DNA of 64,000 nucleotides from Rossellomorea sp. BNER (GTDB taxonomy: Bacteria; Bacillota; Bacilli; Bacillales; Bacillaceae_B): assembly GCA_024213275.1 (NCBI GenBank), contig JANAVG010000020.1:1-64000 (forward strand). Reading direction: 5' to 3'. A program made the translations under genes and the position numbers. Each line of letters begins with the position of its first letter. The stretch's first letter is position 1. The notes under the pieces are model-generated. The model made no database searches and was not told where the DNA came from. It saw nothing but the letters and a program-made list of their open reading frames with translations. This document shows, piece after piece, positions 46,375 to 56,527 of the stretch.

Positions 46375-47124
46375 ATGCTATATCTTCATGATGTATGGGT
46401 AAATTGGTTTGAAGGTGAAGAAAACGGATATAATGTTTGTCATTTTCACGAATGGAGAAAAGATGATGTCATTGAGCTATTGGATCAAGCTCCGTTACTA
46501 AAGGTAAGCTCAGACTTGTATCATTACATCGAAAACGACCTATCAGAACTACCACAATCGCTATTAAATGATGTCTATCAAAAAGCTTACTTACGAAAAA
46601 ACCATGAAAGAGTTCAAATGGATTATTGTTTTATTGTAACCGATGGTATAGGAATTATGGTGGTTGATACGATAGGATATTCAATACCTATTCGAAAAAG
46701 TCGGTTGATTCCGAGGCAGGAGCAACTTGTATATGAAATGGTGGAAGACCATGAAGCGATTCACTTTTCAATACCTTATGTAGAAAAAGGAAGTAAGGAT
46801 TATCATATTTTATCACCAAATCCTATGATGATGAATGGTCTGACTAGAAAAGAAAGACAGCTGAAACAGCTTTTATTTATGGCTTTGGACCAGTTAAACT
46901 CATCAAAAAATACTGCAGAAATCAGATATTGGTACACAGAATGGTCACCAAGAGAATATGAGGCGATACAATCATTGCCTTTTGAAGATGTATGGCAGAA
47001 ACTATATGATGAAACAAAATTAGGCTGGTCGGACAAGCATTTAGTTCTTTGCGAACGATTAATTAAAGGACAACCATTCTTCGAAAAATTATGGGAGCTA
47101 GAGCACCGACCGAAAGTAAATTAA
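46375..47124 (+). CDS. yjbA: YjbA, UPF0736 family protein
   Basis: 249 aa soluble protein starting [20 protein letters not shown], diagnostic of UPF0736/YjbA, a family restricted to Bacilli. No catalytic motif stands out and the function is unknown. GCGAGGGG-type ribosome site upstream. It lies just before the opp/trpS region as in B. subtilis (yjbA-trpS-opp), and has its own terminator. Confidence 0.9.
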   Translation: MLYLHDVWVNWFEGEENGYNVCHFHEWRKDDVIELLDQAPLLKVSSDLYHYIENDLSELPQSLLNDVYQKAYLRKNHERVQMDYCFIVTDGIGIMVVDTIGYSIPIRKSRLIPRQEQLVYEMVEDHEAIHFSIPYVEKGSKDYHILSPNPMMMNGLTRKERQLKQLLFMALDQLNSSKNTAEIRYWYTEWSPREYEAIQSLPFEDVWQKLYDETKLGWSDKHLVLCERLIKGQPFFEKLWELEHRPKVN

Positions 47125-47126
47125 TT

Positions 47127-47164
47127 AAAAAACCGATTCCTCGTATTGGGAATCGGTTTTTTAA
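47127..47164 (+). terminator. Terminator after yjbA
   Basis: AAAAAACCGATTCC and GGAATCGGTTTTTT form a near-perfect hairpin with a CGTATT-type loop. Confidence 0.92.
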
Positions 47165-47165
47165 T

Positions 47166-47606
47166 GCTTTTGCATATGGCGGACGTGCATTGGAACTTCT
47201 TTTGGTAATAGTGATTTGGTCGTTTTGAAGATGACTACAATCTCCTAACAGATTCCATAACTTCAAACGAATTTCCGTTCAGAGAGTGAATAAACTGTGT
47301 TAAGAATTGCAGGCTATTTCGCTTTTTTTTGTTGCGAATTTCATCAAATGAAAAACAACATGAAGTATGGAGCCCAACACTTAATGATCCAGTCTTTGCA
47401 TTTGATTTAGTATAATAAAGCAAGTAAAAAATATACAAAAAAATTAATAAAAATAATACAAATGATTATTAATAATAAATTATAACTATTTAAATAATTC
47501 GGAAATTATACGCGAATAAAAGGAATTGTAAACTTTGTAATAATATAAAACATGAAATATGTTCTGAATAATGTTGGTTTAACAGTATTAATATATAAAT
47601 GTGTTT
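47166..47606. other. Long upstream region of the first oppA gene
   Basis: About 440 bp without a gene, followed by the promoter region. The block TTGTAAACTTTGTAATA (about 47525) recurs upstream of the second oppA (about 51470), so the duplicated segment reaches at least that far. The rest (47166-47450) shows nothing I can name. Confidence 0.5.
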
Positions 47607-47621
47607 AATTTTCGGAAAATT
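47607..47621 (+). promoter_or_regulatory. CodY box upstream of oppA1
   Basis: AATTTTCGGAAAATT matches the CodY consensus AATTTTCWGAAAATT at 14 of 15 positions and ends 13 bp before the -35 hexamer. It implies repression when branched-chain amino acids and GTP are abundant. Confidence 0.7.
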
Positions 47622-47634
47622 TATTAAATTAATA

Positions 47635-47662
47635 TTGCAATAATTTCTGTATGGGTTATAAT
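47635..47662 (+). promoter_or_regulatory. Sigma-A promoter of oppA1
   Basis: TTGCAA (47635-47640), 16 bp, TATAAT (47657-47662). The same hexamers with identical spacing occur before oppA2. Confidence 0.8.
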
Positions 47663-47673
47663 AAAAAACGAAT

Positions 47674-47691
47674 CTTCTGACAAGTCAGAAG
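47674..47691 (+). other. 5' leader hairpin of oppA1 mRNA
   Basis: CTTCTGACAAGTCAGAAG forms a 7-bp stem with a CAAG loop about five bases from the expected 5' end of the transcript. It is conserved before oppA2 with one A-to-G change that leaves a U-G pair. Such 5' hairpins can protect mRNA from decay. Confidence 0.6.
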
Positions 47692-47728
47692 ATAAATAAA
47701 TATGAAATATGAGGAGGTCAATTTCAAG

Positions 47729-49381
47729 ATGAAGAAAAAGTTATCATTCCTTCTAGTGCTTGTTTTAGCACTCAGTACTTTCTTAGCTGCTTGTGGCGGC
47801 AATGAAAAGTCATCAAACGATAATTCTGGTGGCGATGGTGAGTCAACTGAAAAAACGAAGCAAGTACTAAACTTATTAGAAAGCGCTGAGATCCCTTCAA
47901 TGGATTCAGCACTAGCAACTGACGCTGTATCATTCAACGTAATGAACAACGTATTTGAAGGACTTTATCGTTTAGATGAGAATGACAAAGCGGTTGAAGG
48001 TATGGTTGATGGAGAGCCGACAATCAGTGAAGACGGTAAAACCTGGACGTTCAAAATTAAAGAGGCTAAGTGGTCAAACGGGGACCCTGTAACAGCTAAA
48101 GATTTTGAATATGCTTGGAAAAAGGTTTTAAATCCTGATACAGCAGCAGAATATGGTTACATCATGTATGACATCAAAAATGCGGAAAAAGTTCATAACG
48201 GTGAATTGCCAGTTGATGAACTCGGGATTAAAGCCATTGATGATAAAACTCTTGAAGTACAATTAGAGACAAAAGTTCCTTACTTCAAGGAATTACTAAC
48301 TTTCGCAACATTCTATCCTCAAAATGAAGCGTTTGTAACAGAACAAGGTGATAAATATGGTCTTGAAGCAAACACAATTCTTTACAATGGTCCATTCGTA
48401 CTTTCTGAATGGAAACATGAACAAAGCTTCCAATTAAAGAAAAATCCTGATTATTGGGATAAGGATGTAGTAAAGCTTGAAGAAATCAACTTCAATATCG
48501 TTAAAGACACGGCAACGGCTGTAAACCTTTATGAAACTGGTAAAGCCGACCTTACAGGCCTTTCAGCAGAATTTGTTGATCAATATAAAGAGGACGAAAA
48601 CTTTAAAACACGTGCAGATACAGCTGTATACTTCCTACGCTTAAATCAAGAAAATGAAGTGTTTGCTAATCTTGATGCACGTAAAGCGGTTGACATGGCT
48701 TGGGACAAACAAGGGCTTGTAGATGTCCTTCTAAACGACGGATCTATTCCTGCAAACTTCCTAGTGCCTGGAGATTTTGTAACTGGTCCTGATGGAAAAG
48801 ATTTCCGTGAAACAAATGGAGATTTAGGTGGTTATGATGTAGAGAAAGCGAAAGAACATTGGGCTAAAGCGAAAGAAGCTCTAGGGAAAGACAAAATTGA
48901 GCTTGAGCTATTAAACTATGATTCTGAAAGCTCTAGAAAAGTTGGAGAATACTTAAAAGAACAACTTGAGTCAAACCTAGAAGGATTAACCATTACGATT
49001 TCTCAACAACCATTCAAGCAAAAGCTTGATTTAGAAACAAAAGGTCAATACGACTTTTCTTATGCTGGCTGGGGCCCTGACTATCCAGATCCAATGACAT
49101 TCATTGATATGTTTGTGACAGATGGTTCACATAACCAAATGGGATATTCTAATCCTGAGTATGACAAACTTGTAGAACAAGCAAAAACGACTTTACTTGA
49201 CGATTTAGATGCACGTTGGCAAGCATTATTGAAAGCTGAGCAAATCTTATTTGAGGATCAAGCAATCAGTGCTATGTTTCAAAATGGTACTGCATATGTA
49301 GAACGTCCTTACGTTAAGAATATTTATAGACATTCATTTGGTGCTGATAATAGCTACAAATGGGCGTACATTGAGAAATAA
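47729..49381 (+). CDS. oppA: Oligopeptide ABC transporter substrate-binding lipoprotein OppA (copy 1)
   Basis: 550 aa family 5 extracellular binding protein. The lipoprotein signal MKKKLSFLLVLVLALSTFLA ends at AC with Cys22, then a Ser/Asn/Asp-rich linker. Family features are NNVFEGLYRL, DGKTWTFKIKEAKWSNGDPV and the C-terminal WGPDYPDPMTFIDMF. GAGGAGGTC precedes the ATG 47729; a start at 47702 overlaps it. It is separated from the permease genes by trpS and its own strong terminator, so it is a monocistronic extra binding protein very similar to the copy at 51676. Confidence 0.94.
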   Translation: MKKKLSFLLVLVLALSTFLAACGGNEKSSNDNSGGDGESTEKTKQVLNLLESAEIPSMDSALATDAVSFNVMNNVFEGLYRLDENDKAVEGMVDGEPTISEDGKTWTFKIKEAKWSNGDPVTAKDFEYAWKKVLNPDTAAEYGYIMYDIKNAEKVHNGELPVDELGIKAIDDKTLEVQLETKVPYFKELLTFATFYPQNEAFVTEQGDKYGLEANTILYNGPFVLSEWKHEQSFQLKKNPDYWDKDVVKLEEINFNIVKDTATAVNLYETGKADLTGLSAEFVDQYKEDENFKTRADTAVYFLRLNQENEVFANLDARKAVDMAWDKQGLVDVLLNDGSIPANFLVPGDFVTGPDGKDFRETNGDLGGYDVEKAKEHWAKAKEALGKDKIELELLNYDSESSRKVGEYLKEQLESNLEGLTITISQQPFKQKLDLETKGQYDFSYAGWGPDYPDPMTFIDMFVTDGSHNQMGYSNPEYDKLVEQAKTTLLDDLDARWQALLKAEQILFEDQAISAMFQNGTAYVERPYVKNIYRHSFGADNSYKWAYIEK

Positions 49382-49388
49382 TTTTATT

Positions 49389-49435
49389 GAGAAAAGGTGA
49401 GAACCTACTGATTGTAGATTCTCACCTTTTTTTCT
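49389..49435 (+). terminator. Terminator after oppA1
   Basis: AAAAGGTGAGAA and TTCTCACCTTTT pair across a 14-nt loop and are followed by a T-run; this cuts oppA1 off from downstream genes. Confidence 0.9.
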
Positions 49436-49471
49436 TTGAACAATAGATTTTTACAGTAGCCTCTTAATAGA

Positions 49472-50473
<1,002 letters not shown>

Positions 50474-50494
50474 TTATTAGAAAAGTGCAAATAA

Positions 50495-50750
50495 AAAAAC
50501 CATTCATCCCTTAAAAATAGGGACGAATGGTTAATATCCGCGGTACCACCCTAAGTGCTGTGAACAGCCACTTTGGTCCATGCATATGCATGGTGCCTAG
50601 TTAACGTTAGGCAAACGTCACAAGCTACTATCTTTCACAAGTGATGCTCAAAAGTCCATTCCAATCAGGTAACTGTTTGTTTTCACCAACCACAAACTCT
50701 CTATAAAGTTACTGCTGAAAGTACTACTCTTTATCATTGCAAGAATATAG
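50495..50750 (-). promoter_or_regulatory. Tryptophan T-box riboswitch of trpS
   Basis: Minus-strand features in order: AGAGTAGTACTTTCAGC at the base of stem I, the AGAGA and GGTTGGTG elements, a specifier region GAATGGAC with the codon TGG (50658-50656), the T-box AGGGTGGTACCGCGG (50552-50538), and a terminator AACCATTCGTCCC / GGGATGAATGGTT followed by seven T residues (50532-50493). Uncharged tRNA-Trp would stabilise the antiterminator and switch on trpS. Confidence 0.93.
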
Positions 50751-50784
50751 GATGAATTGATTATAATCAATTACAGCTAACTTA

Positions 50785-51171
50785 TCAACTGAATAGCAGA
50801 AAAGACAAAATAAAACCTGCAATACAATAAAATCCGCCAATAATTAGTAACGGATTTTTACTATTATACTGCCTCTCCTTATTATATTCATCATGAATTT
50901 CTTTTGTATCATCAATATCATCAAAATTTGATACATATTTTCCCTTGGCAGAACTTTTTCTAAGTCTCTTAAATGAGTATATAATTCCATTAAAAAAACC
51001 AGCCTCGGTTACAAATAGAAGAGCTCCTACTAGAAGGTATATCATCCCGATAGTAAAAAATGAATTAATGAAATGAAATAAATATGTTCCATCTTGGAGA
51101 AAAGCATAAATAAGAGAAACTACTAAATTAAGTAAAGAAATTACAATAGAAAATTTTAAAGCTTTAGTCAT
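50785..51171 (-). CDS. DUF3899 family membrane protein
   Basis: 128 aa with four hydrophobic segments: two at residues 5-27 and 36-58, then a short one, and one at the C-terminus (PLLIIGGFYCIAGFILSFLL). The central cytoplasmic part is charged (FDDIDDTKEIHDEYNKE). The NGIIYSFKRLR stretch after the second helix fits the DUF3899 domain, a family of unknown function in Bacilli. It lies upstream of trpS and in the same orientation but ahead of the T-box, so it is probably transcribed separately. Confidence 0.72.
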   Translation of the reverse strand: MTKALKFSIVISLLNLVVSLIYAFLQDGTYLFHFINSFFTIGMIYLLVGALLFVTEAGFFNGIIYSFKRLRKSSAKGKYVSNFDDIDDTKEIHDEYNKERQYNSKNPLLIIGGFYCIAGFILSFLLFS

Positions 51172-51580
51172 GAATTCACCATCTATTATTTTTAATTAAA
51201 ATTATAACTGAAAGTGAAAAAAGATTTCAAGTTGAATGAAAATTCATTAATAAATATTAATATCCAGATTGTTCCACTTTATGTAGTGTACAGGAAAACA
51301 AACATCCTTTTATAGTGGACATAACCATGGGGAAGTGATGTAGTATCTGGTTTAACGCGTTAAAGAAATAAATAGTTATACAAAAATACTAATAAATATG
51401 AATTATTCATACTCATCTAACTTATTATTTATACTCAAAGTATTGGGGGAATATTCATAATATGGGGTGTTTGTAAACTTTGTAATAGTTTGAATACAGC
51501 AATAAATGCTCTGAGACTATTGATATAGCAATATTGTTATGCGAATATGTCAATTTTGCAAAAAAACTGTTAAATTAATA
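51172..51580. other. Upstream region of oppA2
   Basis: About 400 bp, AT-rich, without a gene. From about 51470 onward it is related to the upstream region of oppA1 (TTTGTAAACTTTGTAATA). At the position of the oppA1 CodY box it reads AATTTTGCAAAAAAA, which no longer resembles a CodY site. Confidence 0.5.
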
Positions 51581-51608
51581 TTGCAATAATTTCTCTATCG
51601 GTTATAAT
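51581..51608 (+). promoter_or_regulatory. Sigma-A promoter of oppA2
   Basis: TTGCAA (51581-51586), 16 bp, TATAAT (51603-51608), the counterpart of the oppA1 promoter. Confidence 0.8.
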
Positions 51609-51619
51609 GGGTAACGAAT

Positions 51620-51637
51620 CTTCTGACAAGTCGGAAG
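51620..51637 (+). other. 5' leader hairpin of oppA2 mRNA
   Basis: CTTCTGACAAGTCGGAAG, the same stem as in the oppA1 leader with one U-G wobble in place of U-A. Confidence 0.55.
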
Positions 51638-51675
51638 ATAAATAAATATAAAATTTTGAGGAGGTCAAATTCAAG

Positions 51676-53319
51676 ATGAAGAAAAAGTTATCATTCCTTC
51701 TAGTGCTTGTATTGGCACTGAGTACTTTCCTAGCTGCTTGCGGCGGTAACGAATCTTCTGATGAAGGTAATTCTGGTGATTCTGGAAAAGATAAGCAAGT
51801 TCTTAACTTAATAGAAAGCTCTGAAATCCCTTCAATGGATTCAGCTTTAGCAACAGATGAAGTATCATTCGATGTAATGAACAACGTATTTGAAGGTCTT
51901 TATCGTTTAGATGATAACGATAAAGCGGTTGAAGGTATGGTTGAAGGTGAGCCAGAAATCAGTGAAGATGGTAAAACTTGGACGTTTAAAATCAAAGATG
52001 CTAAGTGGTCAAATGGAGATCCTGTAACAGCACATGATTTTGAATTTGCTTGGAAGAGAGCACTGACTCCTGAAACAGCTGCTGAGTATGGGTACATTAT
52101 GTACGATATTAAAAATGCAGAAAAAGTTCATAATGGGGAATTACCAGTTGATCAATTAGGTGTTAAAGCCATTGATGATAAAACTCTTGAAGTACAATTA
52201 GAAACAAAAGTTCCTTACTTTAAAGAGTTACTATCTTTCGCAACATTCTATCCAAGAAATGAAGCATTTATTAAAGAGCAAGGGGATCAATACGCTCTTG
52301 AAGCAGATACGCTTCTTTACAATGGTCCATTTGTACTTTCTGAATGGAAACATGAACAAAGCTTCCAATTAAAGAAAAATCCTGATTATTGGGATAAAGA
52401 TGTAGTAAAGCTTGAAGAAATCAACTTCAATATTGTTAAAGACACGGCAACAGGTGTAAACCTTTACGAAACTGGGAAAGCAGACATTGCTGGTCTTTCA
52501 GCTGAATTTGTTGACCAATATAAAGAAGATGAAAACTTTAAAACTCGTGCAAATACATCTGTTTTCTTCCTGCGTTTAAACCAAGAAAACGAAGTATTAG
52601 CTAATCTTGATGCACGTAAAGCAATTGACATGGCTTGGGACAAACAAGGTCTAGTTGATGTTCTTTTGAACAACGGATCTGTTCCTGCGAACTTCCTAGT
52701 TCCTGGAGACTTTGTTTCTGGACCTGATGGAAAAGACTTCCGTGAAACAAATGGAGACTTTGGTGGCTATGACGTAGAAAAAGCTAAAGAACATTGGGCG
52801 AAAGCTAAAGAAGCTCTTGGAAAAGACAAAATTGAGCTTGAGCTATTAAACTATGATTCTGAAAGTTCTAGAAAAGTTGGAGAATACCTAAAAGAACAAC
52901 TTGAGTCAAACCTAGAAGGATTAACTCTTACTATTTCTCAACAACCATTTAAGCAAAAGCTTGATTTAGAAACAAAAGGTCAATATGACATCTCTTTTGC
53001 TGGTTGGGGCCCTGACTATCCAGATCCAATGACATTCATCGATATGTTTGTGACAGATGGTTCACATAACCAAATGGGATATTCAAATCCTGAGTATGAC
53101 AAACTTGTTGAACAAGCAAACACTACTTTACTTGATGATTTAGATGCACGTTGGCAAGCATTATTGGAAGCTGAGAAGATCTTATTTGAAGATCAAGCAA
53201 TCAGCCCTATGTATCAAGAGGGGCAGGCTTATTTAGAGAAACCTTACGTGAAAGATGTTTATCGACATGCGTTTGGTGCTGGAAAGAGTTACAAATGGAC
53301 GTACATTGAGAATAAATAA
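51676..53319 (+). CDS. oppA: Oligopeptide ABC transporter substrate-binding lipoprotein OppA (copy 2)
   Basis: 547 aa, nearly identical in most stretches to the protein at 47729, with the same lipobox LAAC (Cys22). Differences cluster in the linker (SSDEGNSGDSGKDKQ versus a longer one), in FARPETAAEY-like residues of the first lobe, around TFYPRNEAFIKEQGDQYALE, and in the C-terminal QEGQAYLEKPYVKDVYRHAF. It is the first gene of the oppABCDF cluster, with an attenuator-like hairpin before oppB. GAGGAGGTC sets the ATG at 51676. Confidence 0.95.
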   Translation: MKKKLSFLLVLVLALSTFLAACGGNESSDEGNSGDSGKDKQVLNLIESSEIPSMDSALATDEVSFDVMNNVFEGLYRLDDNDKAVEGMVEGEPEISEDGKTWTFKIKDAKWSNGDPVTAHDFEFAWKRALTPETAAEYGYIMYDIKNAEKVHNGELPVDQLGVKAIDDKTLEVQLETKVPYFKELLSFATFYPRNEAFIKEQGDQYALEADTLLYNGPFVLSEWKHEQSFQLKKNPDYWDKDVVKLEEINFNIVKDTATGVNLYETGKADIAGLSAEFVDQYKEDENFKTRANTSVFFLRLNQENEVLANLDARKAIDMAWDKQGLVDVLLNNGSVPANFLVPGDFVSGPDGKDFRETNGDFGGYDVEKAKEHWAKAKEALGKDKIELELLNYDSESSRKVGEYLKEQLESNLEGLTLTISQQPFKQKLDLETKGQYDISFAGWGPDYPDPMTFIDMFVTDGSHNQMGYSNPEYDKLVEQANTTLLDDLDARWQALLEAEKILFEDQAISPMYQEGQAYLEKPYVKDVYRHAFGAGKSYKWTYIENK

Positions 53320-53342
53320 TACTCAATGAAGCAAACCTTCTT

Positions 53343-53384
53343 TTGGAGAGTGTATGCAGTAGCATATACTCTCCTTTTTCCCTG
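53343..53384 (+). terminator. Hairpin between oppA2 and oppB
   Basis: GGAGAGTGTATGC and GCATATACTCTCC pair with one wobble or mismatch over an AGTA loop and are followed by TTTTTCCC. Partial termination here would give an excess of OppA over the permease. Confidence 0.85.
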
Positions 53385-53411
53385 ATAGTCGAAAATTGTC
53401 AAAATACAAAA

Positions 53412-53426
53412 AATTTATTGAAAATT
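53412..53426 (+). promoter_or_regulatory. CodY-like box at the oppB promoter
   Basis: AATTTATTGAAAATT matches the CodY consensus at 13 of 15 positions and overlaps the -35 hexamer. Confidence 0.55.
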
Positions 53427-53445
53427 CGTCGAAATGAGATATAAT
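53418..53445 (+). promoter_or_regulatory. Internal sigma-A promoter of oppBCDF
   Basis: TTGAAA (53418-53423), 16 bp, TATAAT (53440-53445), located after the oppA2 terminator and 39 bp before oppB. Confidence 0.65.
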
Positions 53446-53484
53446 TACAGAGTGTAATTAAAAATAGAAAAGGGGGGCAAAAGA

Positions 53485-54414
53485 GTGATCAAATATACAA
53501 TTCAACGAATCATTTATATGCTTTTAACAATGATAATTATTGCTTCAGCTACATTCTTTCTAATGAAGCTCCTTCCAGGATCACCACTTGCAAACCAAGA
53601 AAAGCTTTCGCCAGAACAACAAGAATTGATTCTCGATAAGTATGGTTTGAATGATCCTCTTCCAGTTCAATATGTAACCTACTTGACAAACTTAGCACAA
53701 GGAGACTTAGGTTTGTCCTTCCATTACGATAACCGCCCAGTATCAGATATTATTGGCGATCGTATTGGTCCTTCCGCACAATTAGGTTTCCAAGCAATTG
53801 TTTTAGGGACGATTGTCGGTATTCTTTTGGGAATTGCTGCTGCTTTAAAACATAATTCATGGGTGGATTATGGCTCGACAGTATTTGCAGTATTAGGGAT
53901 ATCGGTACCATCGTTTGTTTTCGCAGGATTATTACAATATTACGTAGGGGTAAAACTTGAATGGCTACCTGTTGCCTTATGGGGGGAATTTAAGCATACA
54001 ATTTTACCTACATTGGCTTTAACTGTTGGTGTAATAGCAACGATCGCTCGTTTTATGCGTACAGAGATGTTAGAGGTTTTAGGGTCTGACTATATTCTCT
54101 TAGCAAGAGCTAAAGGAATTACACAAGTTGGTACAGTATTTAAACATGGGGTGCGAAATGCATTGATTCCTGTTGTTACAATCCTAGGACCTATGACAGT
54201 AGGTATTATGACAGGGTCTCTTGTTATTGAACAAATCTTTGCAGTTCCTGGGCTTGGCTTACAATTCGTACAATCAATCAATACTAATGACTATCCTATT
54301 ATTATGGGAGTAACATTATTCTTTAGTGCACTCTTCATAGGTGTAATATTTTTAGTGGATATTTTATATGGAGTTATTGATCCTCGTATCCGCTTGGCTG
54401 GAGGGAAGAAATAA
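53485..54414 (+). CDS. oppB: Oligopeptide ABC transporter permease OppB
   Basis: 309 aa with six membrane helices, starting IKYTIQRIIYMLLTMIIIAS as in OppB/DppB permeases. The EAA-type loop lies near residue 205 (SDYILLARAKGITQ) and the C-terminal DPRIRLAGG is conserved. GTG start with AAAGGGGGG before it. Its stop overlaps the oppC start (TAATG). With OppC it forms the pore. Confidence 0.95.
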   Translation: MIKYTIQRIIYMLLTMIIIASATFFLMKLLPGSPLANQEKLSPEQQELILDKYGLNDPLPVQYVTYLTNLAQGDLGLSFHYDNRPVSDIIGDRIGPSAQLGFQAIVLGTIVGILLGIAAALKHNSWVDYGSTVFAVLGISVPSFVFAGLLQYYVGVKLEWLPVALWGEFKHTILPTLALTVGVIATIARFMRTEMLEVLGSDYILLARAKGITQVGTVFKHGVRNALIPVVTILGPMTVGIMTGSLVIEQIFAVPGLGLQFVQSINTNDYPIIMGVTLFFSALFIGVIFLVDILYGVIDPRIRLAGGKK

Positions 54415-55442
54415 TGGCATCTAACAACAAGGAATATCTAAATAATATCAACCCTGAACAATTCCAGCCCGTACAAATACAAGATGGGGATGCTGAGAAA
54501 ATTGCACGTCCGTCCTTGAGCTTTTGGAAGGATGCATGGCGAAGACTTTTCAAAAATAAAGGAGCAGTAATAGGATTAGTCTTAATTATCATTGTTACCT
54601 TTATGGCGATATTTGGACCATATATGAATAAATTCAATTTCCATGAACAAAACATTCGACATGCTAAATTGCCACCGAAAGTGGAGGCGCTTTCAGGAAT
54701 TAGCTGGCTGCCATTTGATGGTGTGGATGAAAATGGAATGGACGTATATGAAGCAAGAAATGTTGAAGAAGCTTATTGGTTTGGAACGGATTCCTTAGGG
54801 CGTGACCTTTGGACCAGAACATGGCAAGGAACACGTATCTCTCTTTATATCGGGGTACTTGCAGCAACAATTGATTTAATTATAGGGATTGCCTATGGTG
54901 GAGTATCTGGTTTCTACGGTGGCAGAGTCGATAACTTGATGCAGCGTATCATTGAAATTCTTGTAGGGATACCAAACTTGATTGTAGTCATCCTATTCAT
55001 TCTTTTATTCGAACCAGGGTTATTTACGATTACGATGGCAATGGTTATAACCGGATGGGTCGGAATGGCCAGGATTGTCCGTGGCCAGATATTACAGTTA
55101 AAGAATCAAGAGTTTGTGTTAGCTTCCCGTACATTGGGAGCAACAAATAACCGTCTTATCTGGAAACATTTACTGCCAAATGTAATGGGTCCTGTAATTA
55201 TTACAACGATGTTTACAGTGCCAAGCGCAATTTTTACAGAAGCATTCTTAAGCTTTATTGGATTAGGGATTGCACCACCACAAGCTTCACTTGGATCATT
55301 GGTAAATGACGGGTACAAATCAATCCAGTCATATCCACATATGATGTTAATACCGTCAGCCGTCATATCTGTACTTATCTTGAGCTTTAACTTAATGGCA
55401 GATGGATTACGTGATGCACTTGATCCGAAAATGCGTAAATAA
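54414..55442 (+). CDS. oppC: Oligopeptide ABC transporter permease OppC
   Basis: 342 aa. A hydrophilic N-terminal tail precedes the OppC N-terminal region (SFWKDAWRRLFKNKGAVIGL) and first helix; a periplasm-facing loop of about 90 residues contains FGTDSLGRDLWTRTWQGTR, a family hallmark. The coupling loop is around NQEFVLASRTLGATNNRLI. It overlaps both neighbours by single bases (TAATG junctions), indicating tight translational coupling. Confidence 0.95.
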   Translation: MASNNKEYLNNINPEQFQPVQIQDGDAEKIARPSLSFWKDAWRRLFKNKGAVIGLVLIIIVTFMAIFGPYMNKFNFHEQNIRHAKLPPKVEALSGISWLPFDGVDENGMDVYEARNVEEAYWFGTDSLGRDLWTRTWQGTRISLYIGVLAATIDLIIGIAYGGVSGFYGGRVDNLMQRIIEILVGIPNLIVVILFILLFEPGLFTITMAMVITGWVGMARIVRGQILQLKNQEFVLASRTLGATNNRLIWKHLLPNVMGPVIITTMFTVPSAIFTEAFLSFIGLGIAPPQASLGSLVNDGYKSIQSYPHMMLIPSAVISVLILSFNLMADGLRDALDPKMRK

Positions 55443-55456
55443 TGGGGGGAGAAAAA

Positions 55457-56527
55457 ATGAATAGATTACTAGATGTTAAAGATTTACATGTCTCCTTCAA
55501 AACGTATGGAGGAGAAGTAAGTGCAGTACGTGGTGTAGAATTCCATCTTGATAAGGGAGAAACGCTTGCTATTGTGGGTGAGTCCGGTTCTGGTAAATCC
55601 GTTACTACCAAAGCGGTAATGAGATTGATTCCAAATCCTCCAGGATATATTAAACATGGTGAAATCCTTTTTGATGGAAAGGATTTAGCGAAGCTTTCTG
55701 AAAAAGAAATGCAAAAAATTCGCGGGAAAGATATCTCAATGATCTTCCAAGATCCAATGACATCTCTAAACCCAACAATGACGATTGGAAAGCAAATTAT
55801 GGAGCCGTTATTAAAGCATCAGAAGTTAAGTAAAACAGATGCTAGTAAACGTGCAATTGAATTATTAAAACTCGTGGGACTACCTAGCCCTGAAACTCGC
55901 TTTAAACAGTATCCACATCAATTCTCTGGTGGACAGAGACAACGTGTCGTAGTTGCGATTGCGCTTGCATGTAATCCCAAGATTTTGATTGCAGATGAGC
56001 CGACAACAGCACTTGATGTTACGATTCAAGCTCAAATTTTAGAATTGATGAAGGATTTACAGAATAAAATTGACACTTCTATTATTTTTATCACGCATGA
56101 CCTTGGCGTTGTAGCAAATGTAGCGGATCGGGTTGCTGTTATGTATGGTGGTCAAATCGTGGAAAGTGGAACAGTCGATGAAATTTTCTATGACCCAAGA
56201 CATCCATATACATGGGGCTTATTGTCTTCCATGCCAACATTAGATACAGATACAGGTCAACAGTTAACAGCGATTCCAGGTACGCCGCCAGACCTGATGA
56301 ATCCTCCAAAAGGGGACGCGTTTGCATTAAGAAGTGAATACGCATTAAAAATTGATTTTGAAGAGCAGCCGCCAACTTACAAAATTTCAGATACCCATTT
56401 TGTTCGTTCATGGTTGCTACACCCAGATGCACCTAAGGTTGAGCCTCCTGAGGCAGTAAAGCTAAGACAACGTAAGATGCCTTCTAACTATGAAGAGCCT
56501 GTACTAATTGAGGAGGTTCATGCATAA
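55457..56527 (+). CDS. oppD: Oligopeptide ABC transporter ATPase OppD
   Basis: 356 aa ATP-binding subunit. Walker A GESGSGKS, signature FSGGQRQR and Walker B ILIADEPTTALD are present, followed by the oligopeptide-transporter C-terminal domain from about residue 235. The ATG at 55457, six bases after GGGGGAG, is preferred to the ATG at 55442 that overlaps the oppC stop. OppD-type C-terminal domains carry a Cys cluster in some homologues; here only few Cys are present. Confidence 0.94.
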   Translation: MNRLLDVKDLHVSFKTYGGEVSAVRGVEFHLDKGETLAIVGESGSGKSVTTKAVMRLIPNPPGYIKHGEILFDGKDLAKLSEKEMQKIRGKDISMIFQDPMTSLNPTMTIGKQIMEPLLKHQKLSKTDASKRAIELLKLVGLPSPETRFKQYPHQFSGGQRQRVVVAIALACNPKILIADEPTTALDVTIQAQILELMKDLQNKIDTSIIFITHDLGVVANVADRVAVMYGGQIVESGTVDEIFYDPRHPYTWGLLSSMPTLDTDTGQQLTAIPGTPPDLMNPPKGDAFALRSEYALKIDFEEQPPTYKISDTHFVRSWLLHPDAPKVEPPEAVKLRQRKMPSNYEEPVLIEEVHA

